Position numbers and translations under genes: made by a program. From contig JAFVHP010000033.1 in NCBI GenBank assembly GCA_017474455.1, positions 1-64,000 on the forward strand: a stretch of DNA of 64,000 nt, read 5' to 3'. The notes beneath the pieces are model-generated. The model saw only the letters and a program-made list of their open reading frames with translations, searched no databases and had not been told where the DNA came from. Positions 34,154 through 42,596 of the stretch are shown here, piece by piece. Positions within the stretch are counted from its first letter, which is position 1, and every line of letters begins with the position of its first letter. The stretch is from Lachnospiraceae bacterium. Its GTDB lineage: Bacteria > Bacillota > Clostridia > Lachnospirales > Lachnospiraceae.

Positions 34154-35344
34154 ATGATGAAAGAGATCTATCTTGATAATTCCGCCACCACAAGGGTATT
34201 CCCCGAGGCGGCGCAGCTCATGTCCGAAATATACCTGAACGAATACGGCAATCCGTCCAGCATGCATCACATGGGCGTCATTGCCGAGCGCAGGATCATG
34301 GAAGCGGGGAATATCCTCGCGGATATCCTGAAAGTGAACAGGAAGAACCTGATCTATACTTCCTGCGGATCGGAATCCGACAACCTGGCCATTATCGGCG
34401 GGGCCCACGCAAATGCAAGGAACGGGAAGCATGTTATCACCTCAGCCATCGAGCACCCCGGCGTCAGTGAAGCGTTCGCGCATCTGAAGGAGGAAGGCTA
34501 TGAAGTCACAGTCCTGCCGGTGGACAGGTACGGCAGAGTCTCCGTAAGCGCGCTGGAAGAAGCCGTGCGGGATGATACTGTGCTGGTCTCCGTCATGCAC
34601 GTCAACAACGAGCTGGGGAGCGTGCAGCCGGTGGAAGAACTGGCGGCGGCCATTAAGAGAAAGAATCCGAAGACCCTTTTCCATGTGGACGCGGTCCAGA
34701 GCTTCGGCAAGTTCAGGATAAACCCGAAGCGCGCGGGTATAGACCTTCTTTCCGCCAGCGGGCACAAGATCCACGGTCCCAAGGGAGTGGGACTTCTGTA
34801 TATCGCGGACAAGGTCCGTGTGGAAAACCTGATATACGGCGGCGGCCAGCAGCAGGGCCTGCGCAGCGGGACCGAGAACGTGGCCGGCATCGCGGGTATG
34901 GCGCTGGCGGCCAAAATGCTTTATGATGACCTGGACCGGGAAACAGAGCGCCTGTATGGCATGAAGAAGGAATTTATCAGCAGGATCCTGCAGATCCCGG
35001 GCGTATCTGTCAACGGGATCGAATTCGGCGAGGGCGCAGAGCCCCTTCTGGATCCGGCCAGAACAGCGCCGCATATCATCAGCCTTTCGGCGAAGGACGT
35101 GAGGGCGGAAGTCCTGCTGCACGCCCTGGAAGAGAAGGGCATATATGTATCGGCAGGCAGCGCCTGCGCCAGCAACCGGCCGCATATCTCCGAAACGCTG
35201 ACGGCGATCGGCCTGAAAAAGGACCTCCTGGATTCGACAGTCAGGGTCTCCATGTCCGTCATGACGACGCAGGAAGAGATGAACGCGGCAGCAGACGCGC
35301 TGAAGGAACTGATCCCGTTCCTGTCCCGTTTCAGGCGCCATTAA
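34154..35344 (+). CDS. Cysteine desulfurase (NifS/IscS-like)
   Basis: A 396-residue PLP enzyme that takes sulfur from cysteine as a persulfide. The PLP lysine is in SASGHKIHGPKGVGLLY, the cofactor-aspartate loop in FHVDAVQSFGKF, and the active cysteine in SAGSACASN. It lies directly before thiI, and the pair is the standard Firmicute set in which a dedicated NifS-like desulfurase (NifZ in Bacillus) supplies sulfur for 4-thiouridine in tRNA. ATG is doubled at 34154/34157 and the ribosome site is weak. Confidence 0.93.
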   Translation: MMKEIYLDNSATTRVFPEAAQLMSEIYLNEYGNPSSMHHMGVIAERRIMEAGNILADILKVNRKNLIYTSCGSESDNLAIIGGAHANARNGKHVITSAIEHPGVSEAFAHLKEEGYEVTVLPVDRYGRVSVSALEEAVRDDTVLVSVMHVNNELGSVQPVEELAAAIKRKNPKTLFHVDAVQSFGKFRINPKRAGIDLLSASGHKIHGPKGVGLLYIADKVRVENLIYGGGQQQGLRSGTENVAGIAGMALAAKMLYDDLDRETERLYGMKKEFISRILQIPGVSVNGIEFGEGAEPLLDPARTAPHIISLSAKDVRAEVLLHALEEKGIYVSAGSACASNRPHISETLTAIGLKKDLLDSTVRVSMSVMTTQEEMNAAADALKELIPFLSRFRRH

Positions 35345-35369
35345 AGTCACAGAAAGGACCAACTCCATC

Positions 35370-36575
35370 ATGCAGTACCAGTCATTTTTGATAAAATACG
35401 CGGAAATAGCGATCAAGGGAAAGAACAGGCATATCTTTGAAGACGCGCTTGTAAAGCAGATCAAGATCGCCCTCAGGAAAGTGGAAGGCACATTCTCCGT
35501 AACAAGGGAATACGGCAGGATGTTCGTCAGCGCGCAGGGCGATTATGACTATGATGAGGCGGTGGAAGCTTTAAAGCATGTATTCGGCATCGTCGGTATC
35601 TGCCCCGTCGAAGTATCTGACGTGGACGCGCCGGATAAGCTGAAGGAAAAGGCCGTCTCTTTCTTCGGCCGCGAGTATCCGGATACCGATAAGAGCTTCA
35701 AGGTGCATGTCAGGCGCCTCGACAAGAGATATCCCCTTGATTCCCAGCAGCTCAATGCCATGATCGGCGAAGCGATCCTGGAAGCATATCCCTCCACCCA
35801 TGTGGACGTGCATGAGCCCGATATCATGCTGCAGGTGGAGATCAGGGAGAAAGTCTATTTCTACTCCCATGTGATCCCCGGACCCGGCGGGCTTCCCGTC
35901 GGCAGCGGCGGTAAGGCGATGCTCTGTCTTTCAGGCGGTATAGATTCCCCGGTCGCGGGCTATATGATCGCGAAAAGGGGCATCAAGCTGGATGCTGTGT
36001 ACTTCAACGCTCCGCCCTACACCAGCGAGCGCGCTCTGCAGAAAGTCATCGACCTGGCAGCTGTCATCGCGAAGTATACAGGCCCGATCTACCTGCACAA
36101 CATCAATTTCACGGCCATCCAAATGTACATCTACGAGAAATGCCCGCACGACGAGCTGACCATCCATATGCGCAGGTATATGATGCGGATCGCGGAACGC
36201 CTGGCCCGTGATAACGAATGCGGCGCCATCATCACAGGCGAGAGCGTCGGCCAGGTCGCGTCCCAGACCATGGCTTCCCTGCAGGCCACCAACGAAGTCT
36301 GCACCCTGCCCGTATTCAGGCCGCTCATCGGCTTTGACAAGGAAGAGATCATCACAGTGTCCAAGAAGATCGGCACCTACGAGACCTCCATCCTTCCCTA
36401 TGAGGACTGCTGCACGATCTTCGTGGCGAAGCACCCGGTCACGAAACCCAACGTGGACGTGATCCGCAGGCATGAAAAGAACCTTTCGGAGGACATCGAC
36501 AGACTCTTCGAGGAAGCCATCGCGACGGATGAAGTGATCATTGTGGGGAAAGAAGACGTCAGGCAGATGGCCTGA
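35370..36575 (+). CDS. thiI: tRNA uracil 4-sulfurtransferase ThiI
   Basis: A 401-residue enzyme that activates U8 of tRNA with ATP and inserts sulfur to give s4U. The N-terminal ferredoxin-like and THUMP domains (about 1-165) come first. The PP-loop is CLSGGIDSPVAGYM near residue 190, followed by VYFNAPPYTSERA and GESVGQVASQTMASL. The enterobacterial C-terminal rhodanese domain is absent, as is normal in Firmicutes, so sulfur transfer relies on the adjacent desulfurase. AGAAAGGACC lies upstream of ATG, and a terminator follows. Confidence 0.96.
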   Translation: MQYQSFLIKYAEIAIKGKNRHIFEDALVKQIKIALRKVEGTFSVTREYGRMFVSAQGDYDYDEAVEALKHVFGIVGICPVEVSDVDAPDKLKEKAVSFFGREYPDTDKSFKVHVRRLDKRYPLDSQQLNAMIGEAILEAYPSTHVDVHEPDIMLQVEIREKVYFYSHVIPGPGGLPVGSGGKAMLCLSGGIDSPVAGYMIAKRGIKLDAVYFNAPPYTSERALQKVIDLAAVIAKYTGPIYLHNINFTAIQMYIYEKCPHDELTIHMRRYMMRIAERLARDNECGAIITGESVGQVASQTMASLQATNEVCTLPVFRPLIGFDKEEIITVSKKIGTYETSILPYEDCCTIFVAKHPVTKPNVDVIRRHEKNLSEDIDRLFEEAIATDEVIIVGKEDVRQMA

Positions 36576-36629
36576 CATAAGGCCTGACATAAGGCGCGGG
36601 GAGTTATTGGCGCACCCCTGGACATGATA

Positions 36630-36659
36630 AGGACCGGCGCTTCCGGCCGGTCCTTTTTT
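36630..36659 (+). terminator. Intrinsic terminator after thiI
   Basis: GGACCGG (36631-36637) pairs with CCGGTCC (36647-36653) and is followed by TTTTTT. It likely ends the chaperone/tRNA-modification run. Confidence 0.88.
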
Positions 36660-36705
36660 ATATCGGTATTATGTAAAACTGAAGATGCCGTACTGACGGG
36701 ATGGC

Positions 36706-36939
36706 TTACTGTACCAGATAGGGTGTCAGTACTTCCATGATCTCGTCAAGATTGTCGTCGGCATGGATGGAAAGTTCGATCGGCCTGGAAAGATCCAGTG
36801 AAAAGATGCCCATGATCGACTTCGCGTCTATAACGTATCTGCCCGAGACCAGATCGAAATCATAATTGAATTTTGTGATATCATTGACGAAAGATTTGAC
36901 TTTGTCAATTGAATTCAGGGATATCATAACGGTCTTCAT
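36706..36939 (-). CDS. HPr-like protein without the active histidine
   Basis: A 77-residue protein. Its second half is clearly HPr: DAKSIMGIFSLDLSRPI matches the Ser46 region, the site used by HPr kinase. The first half (MKTVMISLNSIDKVKSFV) aligns with HPr but the G-I-H-A-R-P active-site loop is gone, so it cannot take PTS phosphate from Enzyme I. The ATG at 36939 has GGAGG about eight bases before it; the open frame extends 20 codons further without a start signal. It is divergent from mtaB. This type is common in Lachnospiraceae; its function is not known to me, and a Ser-P signalling role is inference. Confidence 0.85.
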   Translation of the reverse strand: MKTVMISLNSIDKVKSFVNDITKFNYDFDLVSGRYVIDAKSIMGIFSLDLSRPIELSIHADDNLDEIMEVLTPYLVQ

Positions 36940-36992
36940 ATTGGTATTCCTCCACTTTGCAGCGTATAACTTTACAGCTTCATAATAAGGTG

Positions 36993-38381
36993 ATGGCAAA
37001 TATTAGTCAATCCAAAAGTGCCGCCGCGAAAAGGGCGGCTTTTCATAACCTGGGATGCAAGGTCAACAGCTACGAGCTGGATATGATCAGGCAGGAATTC
37101 CTGGACAACGGCTTTACGGAAGCGGATTTCGACGAGGCGGCGGACGTTTACATCGTCAATACCTGTACGGTCACCGGCATCGCCGGCAAGAAGAGCCGCC
37201 AGATGCTCAGGAGGGCCAGGCGGACGAACCCGGATGCGGTCGTGATCGCCGTCGGCTGTTATGTGGAAACGGAGCCGGAAGCCCTGGAGGACGGCATCGC
37301 CGACCTTCTGATCGGCAGCAGGCAGAAGCTGAAGACGTTTGAGATCTACAGTGAGTACCTGAAAGGGAAGACACAGCCGGCCGCAGAGGAACGTTCGCCG
37401 TTCCCGGAGCACGGAAAAGTACTGTCCCGCCCGGAAAGGACAAGGGCGGATATCAAGGTGCAGGACGGGTGCGACAGGTTCTGTACATATTGTATCATCC
37501 CGTACGCCAGGGGCAGGATCACCAGCCGCCCTGCGGAGGATGTGACTGCGGAACTGGCCGCGCTTTCGGCGGCCGGGATAAAGGAAGCGGTGCTTTCCGG
37601 CATCCACATCGGATCCTATGGCGCCGACCTGGGGCAGGATCCCCGGCGGGCGCTGACAGACCTGATCCGTGCCTGCGCTGCCGTTGACGGGATAGACAGG
37701 GTCAGGATCGGTTCCATCGAACCCGTTTTCGCGGACAGGGAAACGGTCAGGGAACTGTCCGGGATAAAGGAACTCTGCCCGCATTTCCATCTGTCGCTCC
37801 AGAGCGGCTGCGATAAAACACTGCGCAGGATGAACCGCCGGTATACCGCCGCTGAGTACAAAGAGAGCGTAGGCTTTTTGCGGGAGTATTTCGACCGGCC
37901 GGCCCTGACGACGGATGTGATCGTCGGTTTCCCCGGCGAGACGGACGAGGATTTTGAAGAGAGCCTCTCCTTTGTGGAAGAGACCGGCTTCTATATGGTC
38001 CATGTCTTCAAGTATTCGAAGAGGAAAGGTACCCCTGCCGCTTCATATCCAGACCAGGTGCCCGAAGAGGTCAAGAATAAGAGAAGCGATATCCTGCTGG
38101 ACCTGACGGCCGGACAGGCAAAAAGATACAGAGAGCAGTTCGCGGGGGAAGAGGCCGTCATTTATCCGGAACAGATCTTTACCGCGGGCGGCAGGGCTTA
38201 CTGCACGGGCCATACCGAACGCTACCTGGAAGTCTGCGCACCCCTTTCGGGCGACGCGGAACTCTCCGGTGAGCTGCCGGATGTCATGACCGGACGCCTC
38301 GTGCTGCCGGCGGGCACAATTCTGGATGACCTGCGGGAGGCGGATGCCGGAGGCATGCTGCTTCTGGAGAGAGATGCGTAA
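36993..38381 (+). CDS. mtaB: tRNA t6A37 methylthiotransferase MtaB
   Basis: A 462-residue radical-SAM enzyme that converts t6A37 to ms2t6A37 in tRNAs. The UPF0004 N-terminal domain has HNLGCKVNSYE and VNTCTVTGIAGKKSRQ; the radical-SAM cluster is CDRFCTYCIIPYARG, and a C-terminal TRAM-like domain follows (about 390-460). HNLGCKVN and the TRAM form fit MtaB better than MiaB. Start at ATG 36993, with only a weak AAGG close upstream. The stop codon falls at the beginning of an 18-bp tandem repeat. Confidence 0.94.
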   Translation: MANISQSKSAAAKRAAFHNLGCKVNSYELDMIRQEFLDNGFTEADFDEAADVYIVNTCTVTGIAGKKSRQMLRRARRTNPDAVVIAVGCYVETEPEALEDGIADLLIGSRQKLKTFEIYSEYLKGKTQPAAEERSPFPEHGKVLSRPERTRADIKVQDGCDRFCTYCIIPYARGRITSRPAEDVTAELAALSAAGIKEAVLSGIHIGSYGADLGQDPRRALTDLIRACAAVDGIDRVRIGSIEPVFADRETVRELSGIKELCPHFHLSLQSGCDKTLRRMNRRYTAAEYKESVGFLREYFDRPALTTDVIVGFPGETDEDFEESLSFVEETGFYMVHVFKYSKRKGTPAASYPDQVPEEVKNKRSDILLDLTAGQAKRYREQFAGEEAVIYPEQIFTAGGRAYCTGHTERYLEVCAPLSGDAELSGELPDVMTGRLVLPAGTILDDLREADAGGMLLLERDA

Positions 38382-38496
38382 TCAGCTTGTTTTTCGTGTT
38401 TAGCTTGCTTTGCGTAATTAGTTCATTTTGCACGTTTGGCTTGTTTTGTGCCTTTAGCCCATTTTGCGCGCTTGGCTTGTCTTGCATCTTTAGCGG
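38376..38496. repeat. 18-bp tandem repeat, six copies plus a partial
   Basis: Units start at 38376, 38394, 38412, 38430, 38448 and 38466, followed by a 13-base partial copy. The consensus is roughly GCRYRTTTRGCTTGTTTT with alternating variants. It begins within the last codons of mtaB. On the minus strand it would encode a six-residue repeat (QNKLIT-like), but no start or ribosome site supports a gene. Confidence 0.85.
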
Positions 38497-38946
38497 ACTG
38501 AAATACGGAAAAATACTGGTTTCAACCGCTGAAAACGGCATCGGACCGGCGTCTTTTCAAGATGCAAAGATGACGTGGGCGGTTACATTATCACGGCACC
38601 AGGATTGCAGCCGCTGTAAAAGAACATTCCGGACCGAAATTCATTATGATTTAGGGGCAGAAAGCGTTATTTGCGGCAGATTCAGCGGATATAACCGGCA
38701 CATTCAGGTTTTGTAACCGCCCGGACATGCACAATGAATGGACTCAGCAGTGAAAAATGAATTCCGGAAGCAGCCACAACAGTGTGATATGGACAATGCA
38801 GCCGCTGGATAGCCGACTTGCCGCCGTAAAGCCTTCGCTTGGACCGGTAACCTGATCATGATCGACAATCTTTGCCCGAACCGGTAACCGGACCGTGAAA
38901 GACAGCTTTCCGGGGCTTCCTGGGCAGGTGAAAACAGGAGCAAGTC
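38497..38946. other. Non-coding stretch before ireB
   Basis: No open frame with a ribosome site. CCGGTAACC occurs twice (near 38846 and 38880) and GCCGCTG/GCAGCCGC motifs recur, but no long hairpin or known RNA is recognised. Confidence 0.4.
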
Positions 38947-38975
38947 TTGAGTTATGCCCTTACATCATGTAAACT
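38947..38975 (+). promoter_or_regulatory. Promoter of the ireB-ruvX operon
   Basis: TTGAGT (38947-38952), a 17-bp spacer and TAAACT (38970-38975), about 45 bases before the ireB ATG. Confidence 0.65.
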
Positions 38976-39021
38976 GGTTAAGATCAGGAATTATATGCAA
39001 TGCTTCGAAAGGATGCGCATT

Positions 39022-39312
39022 ATGAATGAAGACAGACTCTACGGAATGGATGAAGATCTTGAGAATACCCAGTACTTCAGCATCTCTTCTGAACAGGAGA
39101 GCGGCGTGAAGAAGGTGCTGTCCGTTGTTTTTGAAGCGCTTTCGACCAAGGGATATGATCCGGTCAACCAGATCGTCGGATATATCATGTCAGGGGATCC
39201 TACCTATATAACCAATTATATGGGCGCCAGGAGCCTGATCATGAAAGTGGAGCGCGACGAGCTGGTCGAGGAGATCCTCCAGAAATACATTCAGTCCAAC
39301 GGATGGGCCTGA
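39022..39312 (+). CDS. IreB family regulatory protein (UPF0297)
   Basis: A 96-residue protein matching IreB/YrzL along its length (DLENTQYFSISSEQES, GYDPVNQIVGYIMSGDPTYI). In Enterococcus IreB is phosphorylated on threonine by the kinase IreK and affects cephalosporin tolerance; the threonine-containing N-terminal stretch is present. ATG 39022 is used because AAAGGA lies about nine bases upstream; an ATG at 39013 is too close. It heads the Firmicute cluster IreB-RuvX-DUF1292, with an 11-base gap to ruvX. Confidence 0.94.
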   Translation: MNEDRLYGMDEDLENTQYFSISSEQESGVKKVLSVVFEALSTKGYDPVNQIVGYIMSGDPTYITNYMGARSLIMKVERDELVEEILQKYIQSNGWA

Positions 39313-39322
39313 GCGCGTCAGC

Positions 39323-39754
39323 ATGAGACTGATGGGGCTCGACTACGGGTCAAAGACAGTGGGGGTCGCGCTTTGCGATCCGCTGCTTATGACGGTCCGG
39401 CCGCTGGAGGTCATACGCCGCAGGAAGGAGAACCACCTGCGTCTGACCCTTGCCAGGATAGAGGAACTGGTCAGGGAGTATGATGTCCGGCGCATCGTCG
39501 TGGGACTGCCCCTGAATATGGATGATACAGCCGGAGAGCGCGCAGAGCTCTCCGAATTATTTGCGGGAGAAGTTGAAAGAAGGACCGGTATCAGCTGCGT
39601 GATGCAGGACGAGAGGCTTTCCAGCATGGAAGCGGAAGAAGAACTGCGGATGATGGGCGCTGATTTCGGACAGACTAAGGAAGCAGTCGATATGTACGCA
39701 GCCGCGGTGATCCTCCGGGATTATATCGCGCAGCATAAAGAAGAGCTGGAATAA
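39323..39754 (+). CDS. ruvX: RuvX/YqgF putative pre-16S rRNA nuclease
   Basis: A 143-residue RNase H-fold protein of the YqgF family, proposed to process the 16S rRNA 5' end and also described as a Holliday junction resolvase-like protein. The first catalytic Asp is in MGLDYGSKTVGVAL, followed by VVGLPLNMD with the family Pro/Asn, DERLSSMEAEE with the Glu, and a final Asp in KEAVDMYAAAVIL. Length is typical. The DUF1292 gene begins on the next base after the stop. Confidence 0.93.
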   Translation: MRLMGLDYGSKTVGVALCDPLLMTVRPLEVIRRRKENHLRLTLARIEELVREYDVRRIVVGLPLNMDDTAGERAELSELFAGEVERRTGISCVMQDERLSSMEAEEELRMMGADFGQTKEAVDMYAAAVILRDYIAQHKEELE

Positions 39755-40057
39755 ATGGATAAAAAAGGGATCATACGCTTCACGCCGGAAGAAGGCGGGG
39801 AACCGGATACATTTTATATAATCGACCAGGTCACCTTCGCGGGTACGGATTACCTGATGGTGACGGACGTGGATCCGCAGAGTGAAGAAGAAGCGGACGA
39901 AGAAGACGGCATCGCGCTCATTTTAAAGAATATGACGCCCGGGAAAAAGGAGAACGAGAGCGTGTATGAGATCGTCGAAGATGATACGGAGTTAAGTGCA
40001 GTCAGCACTTTATTTAAAGACGCGTTGGATGAGTTTGGAATAGAATTGGAGGAATAG
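39755..40057 (+). CDS. DUF1292 family protein (YrzB-like)
   Basis: A 100-residue acidic protein. The core IIDQVTFAGTDYLMVTD and ESVYEIVEDDTELSAVSTLFKD matches DUF1292 (Bacillus YrzB), always found after RuvX in Firmicutes. The function is unknown. Asp and Glu are dense throughout, especially EEEADEEDG in the middle. It abuts ruvX with no gap, so the two are probably translationally coupled. A large hairpin element follows. Confidence 0.9.
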   Translation: MDKKGIIRFTPEEGGEPDTFYIIDQVTFAGTDYLMVTDVDPQSEEEADEEDGIALILKNMTPGKKENESVYEIVEDDTELSAVSTLFKDALDEFGIELEE

Positions 40058-40081
40058 GGCCTGCTTTAAGACTGGCAAAAT

Positions 40082-40245
40082 GCAGCAGTCATCTGCACAG
40101 CGCATCTCCGGGGACGCTTGCGCTATGATATCGCTCGTCGCGTTACATAAAGCAGCAAAACGTGCGCAGGCGCACGTTTTGGACGCTGCTTAAGTAACGA
40201 CGGCGATATAATCCCCAGAGTATGCGCAATGCAGACGCTTGCTGC
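40082..40245. repeat. Large hairpin element C, before RNase J
   Basis: The outer arms are imperfect (40082-40105 with 40222-40245). Inside, CGTTAC (40141-40146) pairs with GTAACG (40194-40199), and a perfect 10-bp stem AAAACGTGCG (40157-40166)/CGCACGTTTT (40171-40180) is capped by CAGG. It shares the inner CGTTACATA...AAGTAACGA pair and the CAGG apex with the element at 46711-46893, although the stems differ. It is non-coding. Confidence 0.75.
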
Positions 40246-40285
40246 GCATACGCAGTCTGCGGAGCAGCCGCGAAAAAGAGAGAAG

Positions 40286-41986
40286 TTGAGTAAGAGAAGT
40301 AAAGTGAATAATGGGGATCTGCCGAAGATGAAGATAATACCCCTCGGCGGGCTTGAGCAGATCGGAATGAACATTACCGCCTTCGAGTACGGAGACAGTA
40401 TTATTGTCGTGGACTGCGGCCTGGCTTTTCCAGAAGACGAGATGTTCGGCATCGATATGGTGATACCGGATGTGACGTATCTGGAAGAGAACATCGATAA
40501 GGTGAAAGGGTTCGTCATCACCCACGGCCATGAGGACCATATCGGGGCGCTTCCCTATATCTTAAGGAGCGTCAATGTGCCTGTATATGCCACCAGGCTG
40601 ACGATGGCGATCATTGAGAACAAGCTTGAGGAGCATAAGCAGGTCGAAAGTACTAAAAGGCACGTCTGCACGTTCGGGCAGACGATAGAGCTGGGCGATT
40701 TTTCCGTCGAGTTCATCAAGACCAACCACAGCATAGTGGATGCGGCGGCGCTGGCGATCACCTGCGCGGCCGGAACGGTCATCCATACGGGCGATTTCAA
40801 GGTGGACTATACGCCGGTATTCGGCGACGCGATCGACCTGGCCCGCTTCGCGGAGCTGGGCGAACAGGGCGTACTGGCGCTGCTGTGCGATTCCACGAAT
40901 TCAGAAGAGCCGGGCTTTACGGAATCGGAAAGGACGGTCGGCACTGCGATCGACCGGATCTTTGAGCAATACAGCGGGACGAGGATCATAATCGCGACCT
41001 TCGCTTCCAACGTGGACAGGGTGCAGCAGATCGTCAATTCCGCATGCAAATACGGGCGCAAGGTGGTCGTGGAAGGCCGCAGCATGGTCAATATCATAGA
41101 GACCGCGGAGCCCCTTGGCTGCCTGAAGATACCGGATAATACGCTGGTGACTGTCGACGACCTGAAGCTTTATCCCGAAGCGAAAACTGTCATCATCACG
41201 ACGGGTTCGCAGGGAGAGAGCATGGCGGCCTTAAGCCGTATGGCCGACGGGACGCATAAAAAGGTCACGATCGGCCCCGGGGATACGGTCATCTTTTCGT
41301 CCGACCCGATACCCGGCAACGAGAAAGCCATCACCGGCGTCATCAATAAGCTCTTAAAGAAGGGCGCGGAGGTCATCTTCCAGGATGTCCATGTTTCCGG
41401 GCACCCGAAGCAGGAGGACGTAAAACTCATTTATACGCTGGTGCGGCCGCGGTTCGCCATCCCGGTGCACGGGGAATACAGGCATCTCAAGGCCCAGGCG
41501 AAGATCGCTGCGGAGCTGGGCATACCCTCCGACCGGGTCTTCATCCTGAGGAACGGCGATATATTGGAATTGGATGGCGAAAATGCTAGAATGAATGGTC
41601 ATGTGCAGACAGGCGGCGTGTTCGTCGACGGCTTCAGCGTCGGCGAAGTCGGCAGCAGCGTTCTGCATGACAGGCAGAAGCTGGCGGACGAAGGCATCGT
41701 CATCGTGAGCCTTGCTCTGTACTATGACGAAGGCGTGCTGGCGGCGGGACCGGAAATGACATCCAGGGGCTTCATTTATGAGAAGCTGGATGAAGTCGAC
41801 GAGAACAAGGCGGAAGCGGAAGCGGCCCTGCGGGAAGCAATTATGGACTGCATCGCGTCTACCGATCTTTCGAACGGGCAGAACCGCAACCGTCTGCGCA
41901 ATACCATAAAGGACTGCCTCGGCAGTTATTTCTGGAAAAGGATCAAGCGGCGTCCGATGATACTGCCGATCATCCTGGATATCTGA
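40286..41986 (+). CDS. Ribonuclease J
   Basis: A 566-residue metallo-beta-lactamase/beta-CASP nuclease, combining 5'-3' exonuclease and endonuclease activity in mRNA turnover and rRNA maturation. The zinc motif is THGHEDHIGALPY; HTGDFKVDYTPV, LLCDSTNSEEPGFT and the beta-CASP motifs SGHPKQEDV and IPVHGEYRHL follow. The start is uncertain: TTG 40286 (MSKRSKVNNG) follows AGAGAGAAG and suits an RNase J leader, whereas the upstream open frame lies inside the hairpin element. ATG 40328 would start exactly at KIIPLGG. It is inserted in the cluster that in Bacillus runs yrzB-yrrL. Confidence 0.93.
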   Translation: MSKRSKVNNGDLPKMKIIPLGGLEQIGMNITAFEYGDSIIVVDCGLAFPEDEMFGIDMVIPDVTYLEENIDKVKGFVITHGHEDHIGALPYILRSVNVPVYATRLTMAIIENKLEEHKQVESTKRHVCTFGQTIELGDFSVEFIKTNHSIVDAAALAITCAAGTVIHTGDFKVDYTPVFGDAIDLARFAELGEQGVLALLCDSTNSEEPGFTESERTVGTAIDRIFEQYSGTRIIIATFASNVDRVQQIVNSACKYGRKVVVEGRSMVNIIETAEPLGCLKIPDNTLVTVDDLKLYPEAKTVIITTGSQGESMAALSRMADGTHKKVTIGPGDTVIFSSDPIPGNEKAITGVINKLLKKGAEVIFQDVHVSGHPKQEDVKLIYTLVRPRFAIPVHGEYRHLKAQAKIAAELGIPSDRVFILRNGDILELDGENARMNGHVQTGGVFVDGFSVGEVGSSVLHDRQKLADEGIVIVSLALYYDEGVLAAGPEMTSRGFIYEKLDEVDENKAEAEAALREAIMDCIASTDLSNGQNRNRLRNTIKDCLGSYFWKRIKRRPMILPIILDI

Positions 41987-42038
41987 TCCGCCAAAGGCGC
42001 GGATGCCGGCTGCGGCCGGGCCGCGGGATGGATGAATT

Positions 42039-42596
42039 ATGAGTGGAAAAGCATCTGTTTTTGACATAGCGCTTACCGTACTGAAATATGTACTGATCGT
42101 GGTGATCATTATGCTGTTCGTCAGCCGGGCCCATGAGTTCTATGATATGGGCTACGGTATCTTCATGCAGAAAGGTATGGATGAAGAAGGACAGGGGCAT
42201 GATGTCGTGGTCGTGATCGACAATGAAGGCTCCGACGCGAACGCGATCGGCCGGATACTGGAAGGGCACGGCCTTATCGAGAACAGGAACATCTTCCGCG
42301 TACAGGAACTGTTCTCCGCCTATCATGACGACGAGATAGCGCCGGGCACCTACACGCTGAGCACGGAAATGACGGTCGAGGAAATGCTCGGCGTCCTGAC
42401 GGGGAATATCGAGTACAAGCCGGAGAATACGGCTGACCTGATCCCGGGCGCGGCGGTACCTGCCGATACGGGTGTTGGCGACGGGACAGAGGGCCAGGCA
42501 GGATACGGCACGGATGAAGGGATCACCGAATGGGAAGATGTCGGCGGCAGCGGCACGGAAGGAACCGGCCAGGAGGGCGGCGAAGGCAGGCCATGA
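42039..42596 (+). CDS. Short MltG/YceG-like membrane protein
   Basis: A 185-residue protein with a cytoplasmic start, one membrane helix (about 10-28) and an extracytoplasmic segment resembling the N-terminal LysM-like part of MltG (IGRILEGHGLIENRNIFRV, then GTYTLSTEMTVEEML). The catalytic YceG domain with its Glu is absent: the protein ends in a Gly/Thr/Glu-rich tail. It occupies the yrrL (mltG) position of the Bacillus cluster, before trmR. It may be a short, non-enzymatic family form common in Lachnospiraceae. It overlaps the next gene by four bases (ATGA). Confidence 0.75.
   Translation: MSGKASVFDIALTVLKYVLIVVIIMLFVSRAHEFYDMGYGIFMQKGMDEEGQGHDVVVVIDNEGSDANAIGRILEGHGLIENRNIFRVQELFSAYHDDEIAPGTYTLSTEMTVEEMLGVLTGNIEYKPENTADLIPGAAVPADTGVGDGTEGQAGYGTDEGITEWEDVGGSGTEGTGQEGGEGRP

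Noticed and set aside
38751-38790. Signal recognition particle RNA, suggested by a TCCGGAAGCAGCC string
   Set aside because: The flanking conserved GGTCAGG and GGAAGCAGC context of the SRP domain IV is incomplete and no matching stem was found.
38947-39021. An N-terminal extension of the IreB-like gene
   Set aside because: The extra codons overlap the promoter, and the conserved family start with a ribosome site is at 39022.
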